From NCBI GenBank assembly GCA_965371225.1, contig CBDUXP010000005.1, positions 1 through 64,000 on the forward strand: a stretch of 64,000 bases of DNA, given 5' to 3'. Position 1 is the first letter of the stretch; each line of letters begins with the position of its first letter. The translations under genes were made by a program, and so were the position numbers. The stretch comes from CBDUXP01 sp965371225 [NCBI: uncultured bacterium]. Its GTDB lineage: Bacteria; Abyssobacteria; SURF-5; CBDUXP01. Of the stretch, positions 18,927 to 27,718 are shown one piece after another. The notes under the pieces were generated by a model, which was not told the DNA's origin, ran no database searches, and saw only the letters and a list, made by a program, of their open reading frames with translations.

Positions 18927-20628
18927 CGGGGCGCCGGTACTGGACGTGTTCCCATTCGGCGAACAGGTGCTTGAGTTTCAGCCGCTGGTACTTGCCCGTG
19001 GACGTCACCGGAATGTCCTCCCCAAACACGATGACCTTCGGCTGCTTGTGGAAGGGCAGGCGTTCGCGGCAGTACGCGAGCACGGTCTCGGCCGTGACTG
19101 CCGCATCTGCATCGCGCACCACGTAGCCGCCCACCTCGTCGCCGTAATAATCGTTGTCGAACGCCACCGCGAGCGCGACGCGCACGCCCGGCACCTGCCC
19201 CATCACCTCTTCCACTTCCAAGGGAGAAATATTCACGCCGCCGCGGATAATGAGTTCCTTCAGGCGCCCGGTGATGAAGAAGTACGGGCGCCCATCTTCG
19301 CCTTGCTCGCAAAACCCCTCGTCACCGCTGCGGAACCACCCGTGCGCAAAGGTGTCCGCGTTCGCATCGGGACGATTGTAATAATACGCCATCACGTCGT
19401 GTCCGCGAATGCAGATCTCCCCCCGTTCGCCCGGCCCCAGGGCCGTCCCGTGCTCGTCGTGGATCGCCATCTCGTTGCAGCCGATGGGGCTGCCGATGGA
19501 GGGATACCCGAACTCGCGCATCCACCGCCGGTGCGTCTCATCGTCCAGGCCGGGGGGGAGGAAGCAGTTGTAGCACGTGGTCTCGGACAGGCCGTAGCCG
19601 TGGATGATGGGAAAGCCGAAGCGCTCCTCCCACCGCTGGGCGACGCCGACGGAGAGCGTGCCGGCGCCGCAGATCACGTAGCGGAACGCGGAGAGGTCGA
19701 GCGCGGACACGTCCTGGTCCGCCTCGGTGAGGAACTGCAGGATGGTGGGCACCACGCTCACGATGTGCACCCCCTCCGCCGCCACGCGCTCCCAGAAGGT
19801 GTGGACGAAGGGCTTGCGGCACAGCACCACGCTGCCGCCGGCGTACATTGGCGTCAGCAGGGTCACCACCGTGCCGTTCACGTGGTGGATGGGCAGCACG
19901 CACATGAGCCGGCTGTCCGCGTCGAGCCCGTGCCACTCGGCGATGGCGTGGGGATCGATCAAGAGGTTGTACTGCACGAGGACGACGCCCTTCGGCTTGC
20001 CCGTCGTGCCGGAGGTGTACACGATGAGCGCCGGATCCTCCGGTTCCGGCAATTCGGCGGGCGTGAAGGCCGGATCGCGGTCGGCCAGGGCGTCCGCGAG
20101 GCCGGGAACCCCGTCCGTGCCGGGCCCGCCGATTTCGAGGACGTGTTCCACGTCGGGCAGGGCCGCCCGCATGGCGAGCACCCGGTCGCGCGTGTCCGGC
20201 AGTACGCACACCACGCGCACGTGGGCGTTCACGAACGTGAAGACGTGCCGCTCGTCCTCGTCGGCCACGTTCACCGGCACCAGCACTGCGCCGAGACTCC
20301 ACACGGCGAAATACAGCTCGACGGTGTCGAGATGGTTGGCGCACACGGTGCCGATCCGGTCCCCCCGCCGCACCCCCAACTCGGTCTGCAGGTAGTCCGC
20401 GATGCGGTTCACCTGCGCGAACAACGCGGCGTAGGTCCGCTCCAGGCGCGTGCCCGTCTCCTCATCCACGTAGGTGATGTAGAGCGCGTCGCCGCGGACG
20501 CGGGCCTGGGTGGCGAGCATGTCGCGCAGGTGCGCGAACCGCGCGAAGCGGTCGGCAAAGGGGCGCCCGTTCAGGGTCCGCGCGCGCGCAATGTTGGCGA
20601 GCGTCGCCGCATCCGGCAACTGCTCCAT
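18919..20628 (-). CDS. AMP-dependent acyl-CoA synthetase/ligase (ANL superfamily)
   Basis: A 569-residue ANL enzyme that should activate a carboxylic acid as acyl-AMP and transfer it to CoA. The P-loop-like motif YTSGTTGKPKG is at residues 204-214. HGYGLSETT (motif A5), RGHDVMAYYYNRPD, the ATP-binding GWFRSGDEGF region, the hinge GRLKELIIRGGVNISP and the C-terminal catalytic lysine region (PVTSTGKYQRLKL) are all present, so it looks active. The ATG at 20628 is preceded by a perfect AGGAGG; the earlier in-frame extension is untranslated leader. It shares an operon with a GspN-like protein and lies downstream of an acyl-CoA dehydrogenase and a lipase, suggesting fatty or branched acid breakdown. 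The acyl chain specificity is unknown. Confidence 0.93.
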   Translation of the reverse strand: MEQLPDAATLANIARARTLNGRPFADRFARFAHLRDMLATQARVRGDALYITYVDEETGTRLERTYAALFAQVNRIADYLQTELGVRRGDRIGTVCANHLDTVELYFAVWSLGAVLVPVNVADEDERHVFTFVNAHVRVVCVLPDTRDRVLAMRAALPDVEHVLEIGGPGTDGVPGLADALADRDPAFTPAELPEPEDPALIVYTSGTTGKPKGVVLVQYNLLIDPHAIAEWHGLDADSRLMCVLPIHHVNGTVVTLLTPMYAGGSVVLCRKPFVHTFWERVAAEGVHIVSVVPTILQFLTEADQDVSALDLSAFRYVICGAGTLSVGVAQRWEERFGFPIIHGYGLSETTCYNCFLPPGLDDETHRRWMREFGYPSIGSPIGCNEMAIHDEHGTALGPGERGEICIRGHDVMAYYYNRPDANADTFAHGWFRSGDEGFCEQGEDGRPYFFITGRLKELIIRGGVNISPLEVEEVMGQVPGVRVALAVAFDNDYYGDEVGGYVVRDADAAVTAETVLAYCRERLPFHKQPKVIVFGEDIPVTSTGKYQRLKLKHLFAEWEHVQYRRPDA

Positions 20629-20658
20629 ACGATCCCTCCTGAAAGCTCTCCCGCGGGC

Positions 20659-20664
20659 AGGATA
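20659..20664 (-). promoter_or_regulatory. TATCCT -10-like box before the acyl-CoA ligase gene
   Basis: Read on the minus strand, TATCCT lies about 30 bases before the ligase ATG, in the 68-base gap after the lipase gene, with AGGAGG between them. It suggests an internal promoter within the lipid-metabolism cluster. No -35 is obvious. Confidence 0.3.
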
Positions 20665-20696
20665 CACCAGCCTCCCCGGGGCCCGCCCGCAGCGCG

Positions 20697-21593
20697 TCAG
20701 TCGATCGCTACGAGCGTGCGGTCGTTCTCGGTCTCGTCCGCAGCGCGCCGGAAGCGCCCGCGCTCGAGGAACGCGATCACTTGATCGGCGGTCTCGCGCT
20801 TCTTCATGATGAACGCGTGGGAGTGGCGGAGCACGATATGGTCCGTCATCGTGGACAGCCGGGTGTTCGCCACGCTGATCGTCCCGTCGTCATCGCCGTC
20901 GATGGCCGGGGAGAAGCCCGCATCGTCGCCGGTTCCGCCGGCAATGATCCCGAGGGGGACGTGCGGCGTGCCCAGCTCCTGTTGGAGCTCCGTGAGGCCG
21001 GTCACCAACTGCTGCCCCGTGCGCTTGTAGACCCACCGGTAGAAGAAGAAATTCTTGAACTGCGTCGCCTTCTCGCTGCCAAGGTTTGGCGGCGCGATTT
21101 GCACGAGCGCGCCGAACCGCGGCGGCGGCGTGTGGGTCAGGTAGTACCGCGCCACGAGCCCGCCCATGGAGTGGGTGACCAAGTTGACTTCCATGTTCGG
21201 ATTCAGGGCCCTCCGCCGTTCCACGCGGCGGCGCAGGAAGTCCGCGCTCTCCTGAATCGTGAGGCGCGTGCTGGCGTAGGAGCGGTTGACCACCCGAAAG
21301 CCCGCCGCGGCGAGCCGCTCTTCCAGATACGCCATGGACCGCTTGCTCATCAGGATGCCGTGGACCAGGAACACCCACCGCTCGGACTCGTTCGCGACGG
21401 GGGCGGCTACCGGCTGCGGCGCGGGGCCGTCCGCGGGCGGCAGCGCGTCCCCGTTGGGCGGCGGCGCGGGCCGGTCGCTTACGGTGTAGTTCACGCGCGG
21501 CTCGGCATCCGCCACCGTGGGCACACCGGCCAGCACCAGCGCGAGCAGGGCGCCACGCCAGCGCCACCGGCCACCCACGACGTGCCGGCTCAT
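20697..21593 (-). CDS. secreted alpha/beta-hydrolase, lipase-like
   Basis: A 298-residue exported hydrolase. A signal peptide (about 1-29, ending VADA) precedes a Pro/Ala-rich linker and an alpha/beta-hydrolase domain. The oxyanion-hole strand VFLVHGILMS, the nucleophile elbow THSMGG (Ser between His and Met) and a C-terminal Asp/His part (DGDDDGTISVANTRL, DHIVLRHSHAFI) match PGAP1/lipase-like enzymes that hydrolyse acyl esters. The start at 21593 overlaps the acyl-CoA dehydrogenase stop as ATGA and begins right at the signal peptide; the longer frame is a shadow. Being secreted while its operon partner is cytoplasmic suggests release of acids outside the cell for later activation, which is inference. 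Confidence 0.85.
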   Translation of the reverse strand: MSRHVVGGRWRWRGALLALVLAGVPTVADAEPRVNYTVSDRPAPPPNGDALPPADGPAPQPVAAPVANESERWVFLVHGILMSKRSMAYLEERLAAAGFRVVNRSYASTRLTIQESADFLRRRVERRRALNPNMEVNLVTHSMGGLVARYYLTHTPPPRFGALVQIAPPNLGSEKATQFKNFFFYRWVYKRTGQQLVTGLTELQQELGTPHVPLGIIAGGTGDDAGFSPAIDGDDDGTISVANTRLSTMTDHIVLRHSHAFIMKKRETADQVIAFLERGRFRRAADETENDRTLVAID

Positions 21594-22732
21594 TGGCGCA
21601 ACAGGTGGCGCGCGATGACTAGCCGCTGCACCTGGGAGCTGCCCTCGCCAATTTCGAGCAATTTCGCGTCGCGCATATAGCGTTCGACGTGGAACTCGTC
21701 GGTGTAGCCGTAGCCCCCGTGAATCTGCACGGCATTGGTCGCGGCGCGCATGGCGATCTCGGACGCGAAGAGCTTCGCCATGGCCGCCTCCCGCCCACAC
21801 GGCTCATCGGCATCCCGCAACGCGGCCGCGCGCTCCACGAGGAGCCGGGCGGCTTCCACCTCCGTGGCCATGTCCGCGAGCAGCTGTTGGATCATCTGGA
21901 AACTGGCGATGGGTTGGCCGAACTGTTCGCGTTCCTGCGCGTACCGGAGCGAATCTTCCAGACACCCCTGCGCCACCCCCACGGCCAGGGCGCCGATGCC
22001 CACCCGGCCGCCGTCCAGGCAGCGCAGGCTGTCCACGAAGCCCTCGCCCTCGGTGCCGAGCAGATGATCGTGGGGCACGCGCACGTCGTCTAGCGCAATA
22101 GAGGCGGTGTCGGAACTGCGCATGCCCAGCTTCCCGTCGATGCGCGAGGCGACGTAGCCGGGGGTCGCCGTGTCCACCAGGAGCGCGCTGATGCCATGCT
22201 TGCCGCCGCTGCGGTTCGTGACGGCCATCACCACGCACCACTTGGCCACCGTGCCCAGCGTGATGAACATCTTCGACCCATTGAGGACCCAGGTATCCCC
22301 ATCGCGGACGGCGGTGGTGCGCAGACCCCCCGCGTCGCTGCCGCTGCCCGGTTCGGTCAGCGCCCAGGCCACGTAGGCCTCGCCCCGGGCTAACTCGGGC
22401 ACCACGCGGCGTTTGAGGTCTTCGGTCCCGCCGATCATGATCTGCCCGAGGCCCAGCCCGTTGTGGGCCGCCACGTTCAGCGCCAGGCTCGCATCCACGC
22501 GTCCCAACTCTTCGATGATGATGGCCTGACTGCGGCAGTCGAGGCCGGCGCCGCCGTAGGCCTCGGGCACCATGATGCCCATGAAGCCGAGCGGCCCCAG
22601 CTTGGCCATGAGCGCGGGGTCGAACCGGGAGGCGCGGTCGCGCTCCCGAATCGCGGGCAGCAGTTCCTGCGCGGCGAAATCGCGCGCAGTCTGCCGAATC
22701 ATGGCGTGCTCTTCGAGCGCGGCGGCGTACAT
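21590..22732 (-). CDS. acyl-CoA dehydrogenase
   Basis: A 380-residue FAD enzyme, the family's usual length. The FAD-binding and substrate regions are recognisable: WALTEPGSGSDAGG near 125-140, the catalytic-base region around IHGGYGYTDEFHVERYMRDAKLLEI, and the C-terminal arginine-rich tail. The IHGGYGY motif, with the downstream YMRDAK, is diagnostic of acyl-CoA dehydrogenases. It introduces the alpha-beta double bond in acyl-CoA during fatty-acid or branched-chain acid breakdown. The ATG at 22732 has TGAGG seven bases upstream. It leads an operon with a secreted lipase and, further on, an acyl-CoA ligase, so the genes plausibly form an acid-degradation pathway. Confidence 0.95.
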   Translation of the reverse strand: MYAAALEEHAMIRQTARDFAAQELLPAIRERDRASRFDPALMAKLGPLGFMGIMVPEAYGGAGLDCRSQAIIIEELGRVDASLALNVAAHNGLGLGQIMIGGTEDLKRRVVPELARGEAYVAWALTEPGSGSDAGGLRTTAVRDGDTWVLNGSKMFITLGTVAKWCVVMAVTNRSGGKHGISALLVDTATPGYVASRIDGKLGMRSSDTASIALDDVRVPHDHLLGTEGEGFVDSLRCLDGGRVGIGALAVGVAQGCLEDSLRYAQEREQFGQPIASFQMIQQLLADMATEVEAARLLVERAAALRDADEPCGREAAMAKLFASEIAMRAATNAVQIHGGYGYTDEFHVERYMRDAKLLEIGEGSSQVQRLVIARHLLRQ

Positions 22733-22899
22733 CGGGGGGCCTCAGGTGACCCGAGAACGGGGTGCGCTGTGGACCGGGGCAGCCCCGGACACCCAGGGAC
22801 GAGGGATGCTACCACCCGGTGGAGACACGGTCAATTTCGCGCCGCACGTGGCGCCCACCCCGTCGCGCACCGCTCCGACGGGCGCCCGGGAGCGCGTAA

Positions 22900-23736
22900 C
22901 TACGGCGCGTACTGCCGCAGCACGGCCAGGGACCGCGCGGCCTGCTGCCGCACCATGAAATCCGGATCGTTCAGCGCGTCCTCGAGCGCCTGAATGGCGC
23001 GCGGATCGCGCAACACGCCGAGCGCCTCGGCCGCCTCGCGGCGCGTACGGATGTCGTTGGGCGGATTGTGGCCGGGGTAATACTGCACGGCGGCAATGAG
23101 ACGACCGTATGCGGACGGATCCTCGCTCAGCGCCAGTTCCCGCCAGAAGTTCGTGCGCCGCCCCCGGTATTTACCCGTCGTGGCCGTCTCGCCCCACGTA
23201 TCCACCCCCGCCGTCCCCGGCACCGACGCACCGGGTTTCGCCGTGTCCAGCTCGGAGGGGTGTCGCCCGGAGATCCCCTGATGCTCGTAATCCAGTTGGC
23301 GGCCCGCGGTCTGATGCGTGATCTGGCGCTCGCCGGGAAATTCGTACGGCCGGTGGCCGGAATCCGGCCGCTCGGCCTTCACCCGCGTGCCGGTCCGCGG
23401 CTCGAGCTTCTCCGCGGGCAACTTCCGCAATCGCCAGCGGAACGGGCGCTGCCACCACCGGACGGATTCCGCTTCTGCGTCGGCCGGCGCAGCCGTTTCT
23501 TCCCGCTGCGCGATCTTGATCTCGCGATAGTCGAGTTTGCGTTCCACGCTGTTATGCGTAATCGCGCGCTCGCCGGGAAACACGTACGGCTGGTGCTCCG
23601 CCGTCGCTTCGACGGCGGCGTTGCCTGCCACGTTCGCAATGTTCGTGTGCTGCTGCGCCCGGGCCGCACGTGTGCCCGCTCCCACACAGAGCACCCCGGC
23701 GATGGCCAGACTGACGCACAGACCCAGATGGCGCAT
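22900..23736 (-). CDS. secreted HEAT-repeat protein with duplicated PGER motif
   Basis: A 278-residue exported protein (signal peptide about 1-27, cleavage near ARAQ). It carries the motif H-x-P-Y-x-FPGER-x-ITH-x5-R-x-LDY twice, at residues 48-70 and 128-150, separated by a basic Trp-containing linker (about 93-115), and ends in one or two HEAT-like repeats (about 228-275: RREAAEALGVLRDPRAIQAL, then a second). HEAT repeats mediate protein contacts; the duplicated motif is not a family I know. AGGAG precedes the ATG at 23736. No neighbour explains its role; the convergent organisation is absent because both flanking genes also run on the minus strand. Confidence 0.8.
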   Translation of the reverse strand: MRHLGLCVSLAIAGVLCVGAGTRAARAQQHTNIANVAGNAAVEATAEHQPYVFPGERAITHNSVERKLDYREIKIAQREETAAPADAEAESVRWWQRPFRWRLRKLPAEKLEPRTGTRVKAERPDSGHRPYEFPGERQITHQTAGRQLDYEHQGISGRHPSELDTAKPGASVPGTAGVDTWGETATTGKYRGRRTNFWRELALSEDPSAYGRLIAAVQYYPGHNPPNDIRTRREAAEALGVLRDPRAIQALEDALNDPDFMVRQQAARSLAVLRQYAP

Positions 23737-23819
23737 ACTACTTCTCCTCACCTTATCGGGGCCCCCCCGGTCCCGCCGCCTCTTCGCCAACTTGCGCGCT
23801 ATCAAGAGGTTGCGGCGGG

Positions 23820-23825
23820 AGTATA
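23820..23825 (-). promoter_or_regulatory. TATACT -10 box before the HEAT protein gene
   Basis: TATACT on the minus strand directly abuts the pantothenate-kinase stop codon (23826-23828), implying that the HEAT-repeat gene has its own promoter with a leader of roughly 75 bases. Confidence 0.45.
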
Positions 23826-24680
23826 TCACGCCTCGGGACCCGCGGCGCAAACCAGCCCCGCCAGCCCCCCCACGGCCGCGCAGTACAGGCCGTCCTCCAG
23901 AATCTGGGCTTCGGCCCCCGCATACCGCGTGGTACCTAAGAGGATACCAGCAAGTGCGGAATTAGCAGTAATTGTCCCTCCGCAGAACCAGACGTGAGAG
24001 GCCTTGTGCAACCGCGCAAGGGTTCCACAGAGCAGGCCCAGGTTCTCCCCCACCAATCCACACAGCCCGTGCGCCACGTCTGCGGGCTGCCGACTGCGGA
24101 CGCGACCGAAGTTCGCCGCCGTCAGCGCCCCCAGCATCTCGCCCTCCACCTGGGGATACACGTCGCGCACCAGCAGGTCCACCTGGTGGCGGTCTCCGGC
24201 AGCGGCGAGGGCGGCCAGCGCGGCGTAATCCGCGGCCCCGCACAACAGCTCGCCCAAGCCCTCAAGCGTGCCACCGCCCAGGGCCGTGCCGCCCACGCGC
24301 CACACGTTGTCCCCGTCCACGCACAGCACGGACGTGCCCGTTCCCACGCTGGCGACCAGAAACGGTTCCTCACAGACTTGACCGGCCCGGGCCAGGAGCA
24401 CCCGGGCCCCGAGTCCGGTCGCGTCGAATTCGGACAGCACCAGGGGCTTCCGCTCGGCGAGGGCCTCGGCCCACGTGGCGGCGCGCACCCCGGTGAGGGC
24501 CAGGGGAGACTCCCGGTGGTCGGCCAGGGTCGCGCGAATGGAGGCCTCTTCGGTCACGGGCACGTGCGACAGGTGCAACGCGCCGTCGGTGGCCACGGCG
24601 AACTTGGCCAGGGTGCTGCCCAGGTCCAGACCGATCCCCACGGCGGGCAGCGGCGGCGCTAGATTTCGATCGTCCGCCAT
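23826..24680 (-). CDS. coaW: type II pantothenate kinase
   Basis: A 284-residue ASKHA-fold kinase for the first step of CoA synthesis, pantothenate to 4'-phosphopantothenate. The phosphate-1 strand GIGLDLGSTLAKFAV, the SVGTGTSVLCVDG segment and the RVGGTALGGGTLEGLGELL loop are typical of type II (CoaW/fumble-like) enzymes, as is the DVYPQ element. Type II enzymes are generally less sensitive to CoA feedback than CoaA. The frame is open far upstream through the MATE gene, but the ATG at 24680, inside the last 22 bases of that gene, precedes the family N-terminus. It is cotranscribed with the MATE exporter. Confidence 0.88.
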   Translation of the reverse strand: MADDRNLAPPLPAVGIGLDLGSTLAKFAVATDGALHLSHVPVTEEASIRATLADHRESPLALTGVRAATWAEALAERKPLVLSEFDATGLGARVLLARAGQVCEEPFLVASVGTGTSVLCVDGDNVWRVGGTALGGGTLEGLGELLCGAADYAALAALAAAGDRHQVDLLVRDVYPQVEGEMLGALTAANFGRVRSRQPADVAHGLCGLVGENLGLLCGTLARLHKASHVWFCGGTITANSALAGILLGTTRYAGAEAQILEDGLYCAAVGGLAGLVCAAGPEA

Positions 24681-26056
24681 ATGCCGCGCCGCCAGCGCCA
24701 GTAGAGGTACTCGGCCCGCGACAAGTGGGCGCACACCATGCCCATCCAGACCCAGTACACGGACCAGTCCAGCACGTACACCACCAGGCCGGCAATGGGC
24801 AGCCGCACCAGGTACATGCTGATGATGGCGGCCCACAGGGGGGCGCGGGTGTCGGCGGCGCCCCGCAGCGCGCCGGACATGGTGAAGTGGATCGCCATGG
24901 TGGGTTGGCTGATGGCCAGCAGCCGGATGAACTTGGTGGCCAGCGGCGTCACCTCCGGCTGGCCCAGGTAGATACGCGCGAACGGTTCGGCGACGAAGAG
25001 GAAGATGATCCCCATACACGTCATGAAAATGCAGGCCAGGTTGGTACACGCCACGCCGGCGCGCGCGGCGGTGTCCCGGTCCCCGGCGCCGATCCACTGG
25101 CCCACCAGCGTGGTCGCCGCGACGGAGAAGGCGAAGCCCGGCATGAAGGCGAACTGCAGCAACACCACGCCCAGTTGGTACGCGGCCAGCTCGTTCGTGC
25201 CGTAGCTGGCGATGAACTTGTTGTACGTCAGAAAACCGACGCTCACCAAGAGCTGTTCGCCCGCCGCCGGCAGGCCGATCCGCGTGATGCTCCGCAACTC
25301 GACCACATCGAGTCCCCAGCCCAGGCGGTCCAACTGCACCCGGAGGATGCCGGTGCCCATCAGGACCAGATAACAGAGGCAGCCGAACGTGTTCGCGATG
25401 GCGGTGCCCCACGCGGCGCCGGCCACCCCCAGTTCCGGCGCCCCCCACCGGCCGAAGATGAGCGCGTAGTTGAGCGCGATGTTCAACACATTGGTCACGG
25501 CGGTCAGCCACAGGGGGGTGCGCGTGTCGCCGGAGGACCGCAGCGCGGCCTGGCAGATGAGCGCCACGCCCGTGGGCATGCTGCTGAGCAACACGATTTG
25601 TTGATACCGGGCCCCCAACTCGACGACTTGGGGCGCCGCACCGAGCCACGTGAACATGCTCAACAGCACCGGGCTCCCCGGCCAGCAGACGAGCAGCGTG
25701 ATGCCCAACGCCAGCGTCCCCCCCAGGAGGATGGACTGCTTGGTGGCCCGGTTCACGCGGGCGTGATCGTTCGCGCCGTACGCCTGCGCGACGACGGCCG
25801 CGGTACCCACCGAGACCGCCATGAACACGAGGAAGAACAGGCCCATGATGAAGCCGGCTAGGCCGACCGCGGCGAAGGGTTCTTTGCCCAGGCGCGCGAC
25901 CATGCCCAGGTCCACCCAACCCACCGTGCTCATGAGCAGATTGGTCACCACCACCGGCCATGCCAGGGTGAAGATGTTGCGCGTCGTGGGGATCGGGGGA
26001 CGCTGCACCGTCGTGGTGGACGGTTCGGTCCCCGCCGCTGCGGGAGTCTGGGCCAT
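24659..26056 (-). CDS. MATE-family multidrug/sodium antiporter
   Basis: A 465-residue integral membrane protein with about twelve helices, the usual MATE layout. The N-terminal RNIFTLAWPVVVTNLLMSTVG helix, the YGANDHARVNRATKQS loop in the first half and the VGQWIGAGDRDTAARAG loop in the second half match the two-fold pseudosymmetry of the family. MATE proteins export cationic compounds, dyes or metabolites coupled to sodium or protons; the substrate is unknown. GGAGG lies close to the ATG at 26056, and a TATACT box is about 45 bases upstream. It overlaps the pantothenate kinase start. Confidence 0.94.
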   Translation of the reverse strand: MAQTPAAAGTEPSTTTVQRPPIPTTRNIFTLAWPVVVTNLLMSTVGWVDLGMVARLGKEPFAAVGLAGFIMGLFFLVFMAVSVGTAAVVAQAYGANDHARVNRATKQSILLGGTLALGITLLVCWPGSPVLLSMFTWLGAAPQVVELGARYQQIVLLSSMPTGVALICQAALRSSGDTRTPLWLTAVTNVLNIALNYALIFGRWGAPELGVAGAAWGTAIANTFGCLCYLVLMGTGILRVQLDRLGWGLDVVELRSITRIGLPAAGEQLLVSVGFLTYNKFIASYGTNELAAYQLGVVLLQFAFMPGFAFSVAATTLVGQWIGAGDRDTAARAGVACTNLACIFMTCMGIIFLFVAEPFARIYLGQPEVTPLATKFIRLLAISQPTMAIHFTMSGALRGAADTRAPLWAAIISMYLVRLPIAGLVVYVLDWSVYWVWMGMVCAHLSRAEYLYWRWRRGIWRTIEI

Positions 26057-26100
26057 GGGCCTCCGGCGACGCCCGGGGGTGCGGGCGGCAGAAGCCGATG

Positions 26101-26106
26101 AGTATA
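26101..26106 (-). promoter_or_regulatory. TATACT -10 box before the MATE/pantothenate-kinase operon
   Basis: AGTATA on the plus strand, read as TATACT towards the MATE gene, in the 63-base gap after the signalling operon. Leader length would be about 40 bases, containing GGAGG. Confidence 0.45.
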
Positions 26107-26119
26107 GCCGAAGGTGCGC

Positions 26120-27718
26120 CTAGGGGCGGGCGACGTGCGCCGCTACCACCTTGCGGACCTGTTCCACCTCGAAGGGCTTGGGGATCCAGGGACAGCCGGT
26201 GCTCGAGAAGAACGCTTGAATGTCCGGCTTGGCGTAGTCCCCCGTGATGAACACACAGCGGTCGGAGTGGCGGTCGTTCCGCGCGCGCATCCATTCGTAG
26301 AACGCGATGCCGCTCTCGCCCGGCATGCGGCAGTCCAGCAGAATCGCGTCGTAGGGGGGATCCTCATCGAGCCGCGCCCGGCCCTGTTCCACGTCCGCCG
26401 CCACGGCGACCAAATGGAAATCCGAGAGGATGTCTTGCAGGGTGGCCCGGCAGTCCGGGTCGTCGTCGATGACGAGCACGCGCCCGGCGGTCTCGGCCGC
26501 GGACGCGGGTGCGGCCGCGGGCACCGCCGCCGTCGGCGCGTGGGGGCCGCGCGGCAGGGTGATGTGGAAACTCGTGCCGGAGCCGACCCGGCTCTCCACC
26601 TGCACGTCGCCCCCGTGCGCCTTGATGATGCCGTAGGACACGCTGAGGCCCAGGCCGGTCCCCTTGCCCATGGGCTTCGTGGTGAAGAACGGATCGAACA
26701 CTTTGCCGAGGTGGTCGTCGGAAATGCCCGGCCCCGTATCGCGGAAGGCGAAGTGCACCGCCTCCGCGTCCGCCCAGGATTTGATGTGCAGCAGGCCGCC
26801 GCGCTCTTCCATCGCCTGACAGGCGTTGTTCAGGATGTTCAAGAACACCTGGTTAATCTGCTTGTCGTCGGCCACGACCGTCGGCAAGTGCGGTTCCAGC
26901 TCCTGCTCCAGGTGAATGGCCCCCGACTTCAACTGGTAGGAGATGAGCAGCAACGTGTCTTCGAGCACTTGGTTCAAGTCGATTTCACGCGCGTCGGGCT
27001 CCGACTGGCGGGCGAAGCTCAGCAGCGCCTTGACGACTGCGCTGGCGCCTTCCGCCGACCGCTCCATGGTCGCTACGTATTTGGGTACGGGGCCCTCGAA
27101 CTCCAGTTCACCGAGCAACTGGGCGTACGCCAGGATGGGCGACAGCTTGTTATTGAGTTCGTGCGCCACGCCGGCGATGAGTTCCCCCAACGACGCGAGC
27201 TTCTCGGTCCGCACCAACTGGCCCTGCGTCTCCATGAGTTGCTGGTTGCTCTCCTCAAGCTCGCGCGTCCGCGCCGCCACCTCCCGTTCCAACTCCCGCG
27301 TGAAGCGCGCCTTGTTCTCCTCCACTTGGTGGCGCAACTCCGCCAGGTCCCGCTGTTGCTGCGCGTGGTCGATGGCGCGGCGCGCCACGAGCTTCAGCTC
27401 GTCCAGGTCCCACGGCTTGGTCACGTATTCGAACGCGCCCAGTTTGATGGCTTCCACGGCGGTCTTCACCGTGCGGGTTGCCGTGACCATCACCACGGCG
27501 GGGCACTCCGGCAGCATCCGAATCTGCCGCAGCACGTCGATGCCGTTCTCAGCGCCCAACAGGATGTCCAGGAAGACCAGGTCCGCCGGCCGGTCGCGCA
27601 GGCTCTGCAACCCTTCCTCGCCCGTGGCGCTCAGCTCCAGGTCGTGCCCATCCTTAAAGACCATGCGCAGCGCCTCGCGCACGCTCCGGTCGTCATCGAT
27701 CACCAGAATACGACTCAT
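26120..27718 (-). CDS. REC - HisKA - HATPase - REC hybrid signalling protein
   Basis: A 532-residue protein without membrane segments. An N-terminal receiver (phosphoacceptor Asp51 in LVFLDILLG; Lys101 in YVTKPW) is followed by a coiled coil (about 115-170), a HisKA domain with phosphorylatable His186 in AGVAHELNN, an HATPase_c domain (DTGPGISD and GTGLGLSVSYGI), an Ala/Pro linker and a second receiver (LLDCRMPGESG). It can receive phosphate, autophosphorylate and relay to its own C-terminal receiver. Its ATG overlaps the stop of the preceding kinase as ATGA. It lacks a DNA-binding output, so the final effector lies elsewhere. It is the last gene of a three-gene signalling operon. Confidence 0.93.
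   Translation of the reverse strand: MSRILVIDDDRSVREALRMVFKDGHDLELSATGEEGLQSLRDRPADLVFLDILLGAENGIDVLRQIRMLPECPAVVMVTATRTVKTAVEAIKLGAFEYVTKPWDLDELKLVARRAIDHAQQQRDLAELRHQVEENKARFTRELEREVAARTRELEESNQQLMETQGQLVRTEKLASLGELIAGVAHELNNKLSPILAYAQLLGELEFEGPVPKYVATMERSAEGASAVVKALLSFARQSEPDAREIDLNQVLEDTLLLISYQLKSGAIHLEQELEPHLPTVVADDKQINQVFLNILNNACQAMEERGGLLHIKSWADAEAVHFAFRDTGPGISDDHLGKVFDPFFTTKPMGKGTGLGLSVSYGIIKAHGGDVQVESRVGSGTSFHITLPRGPHAPTAAVPAAAPASAAETAGRVLVIDDDPDCRATLQDILSDFHLVAVAADVEQGRARLDEDPPYDAILLDCRMPGESGIAFYEWMRARNDRHSDRCVFITGDYAKPDIQAFFSSTGCPWIPKPFEVEQVRKVVAAHVARP

Noticed and set aside
23826-26294. One 822-codon minus-strand frame that could suggest a fused protein
   Set aside because: The upstream part is out-of-frame antisense-like text from the MATE gene; the MATE and pantothenate kinase proteins are encoded in different frames and each has a clear start.
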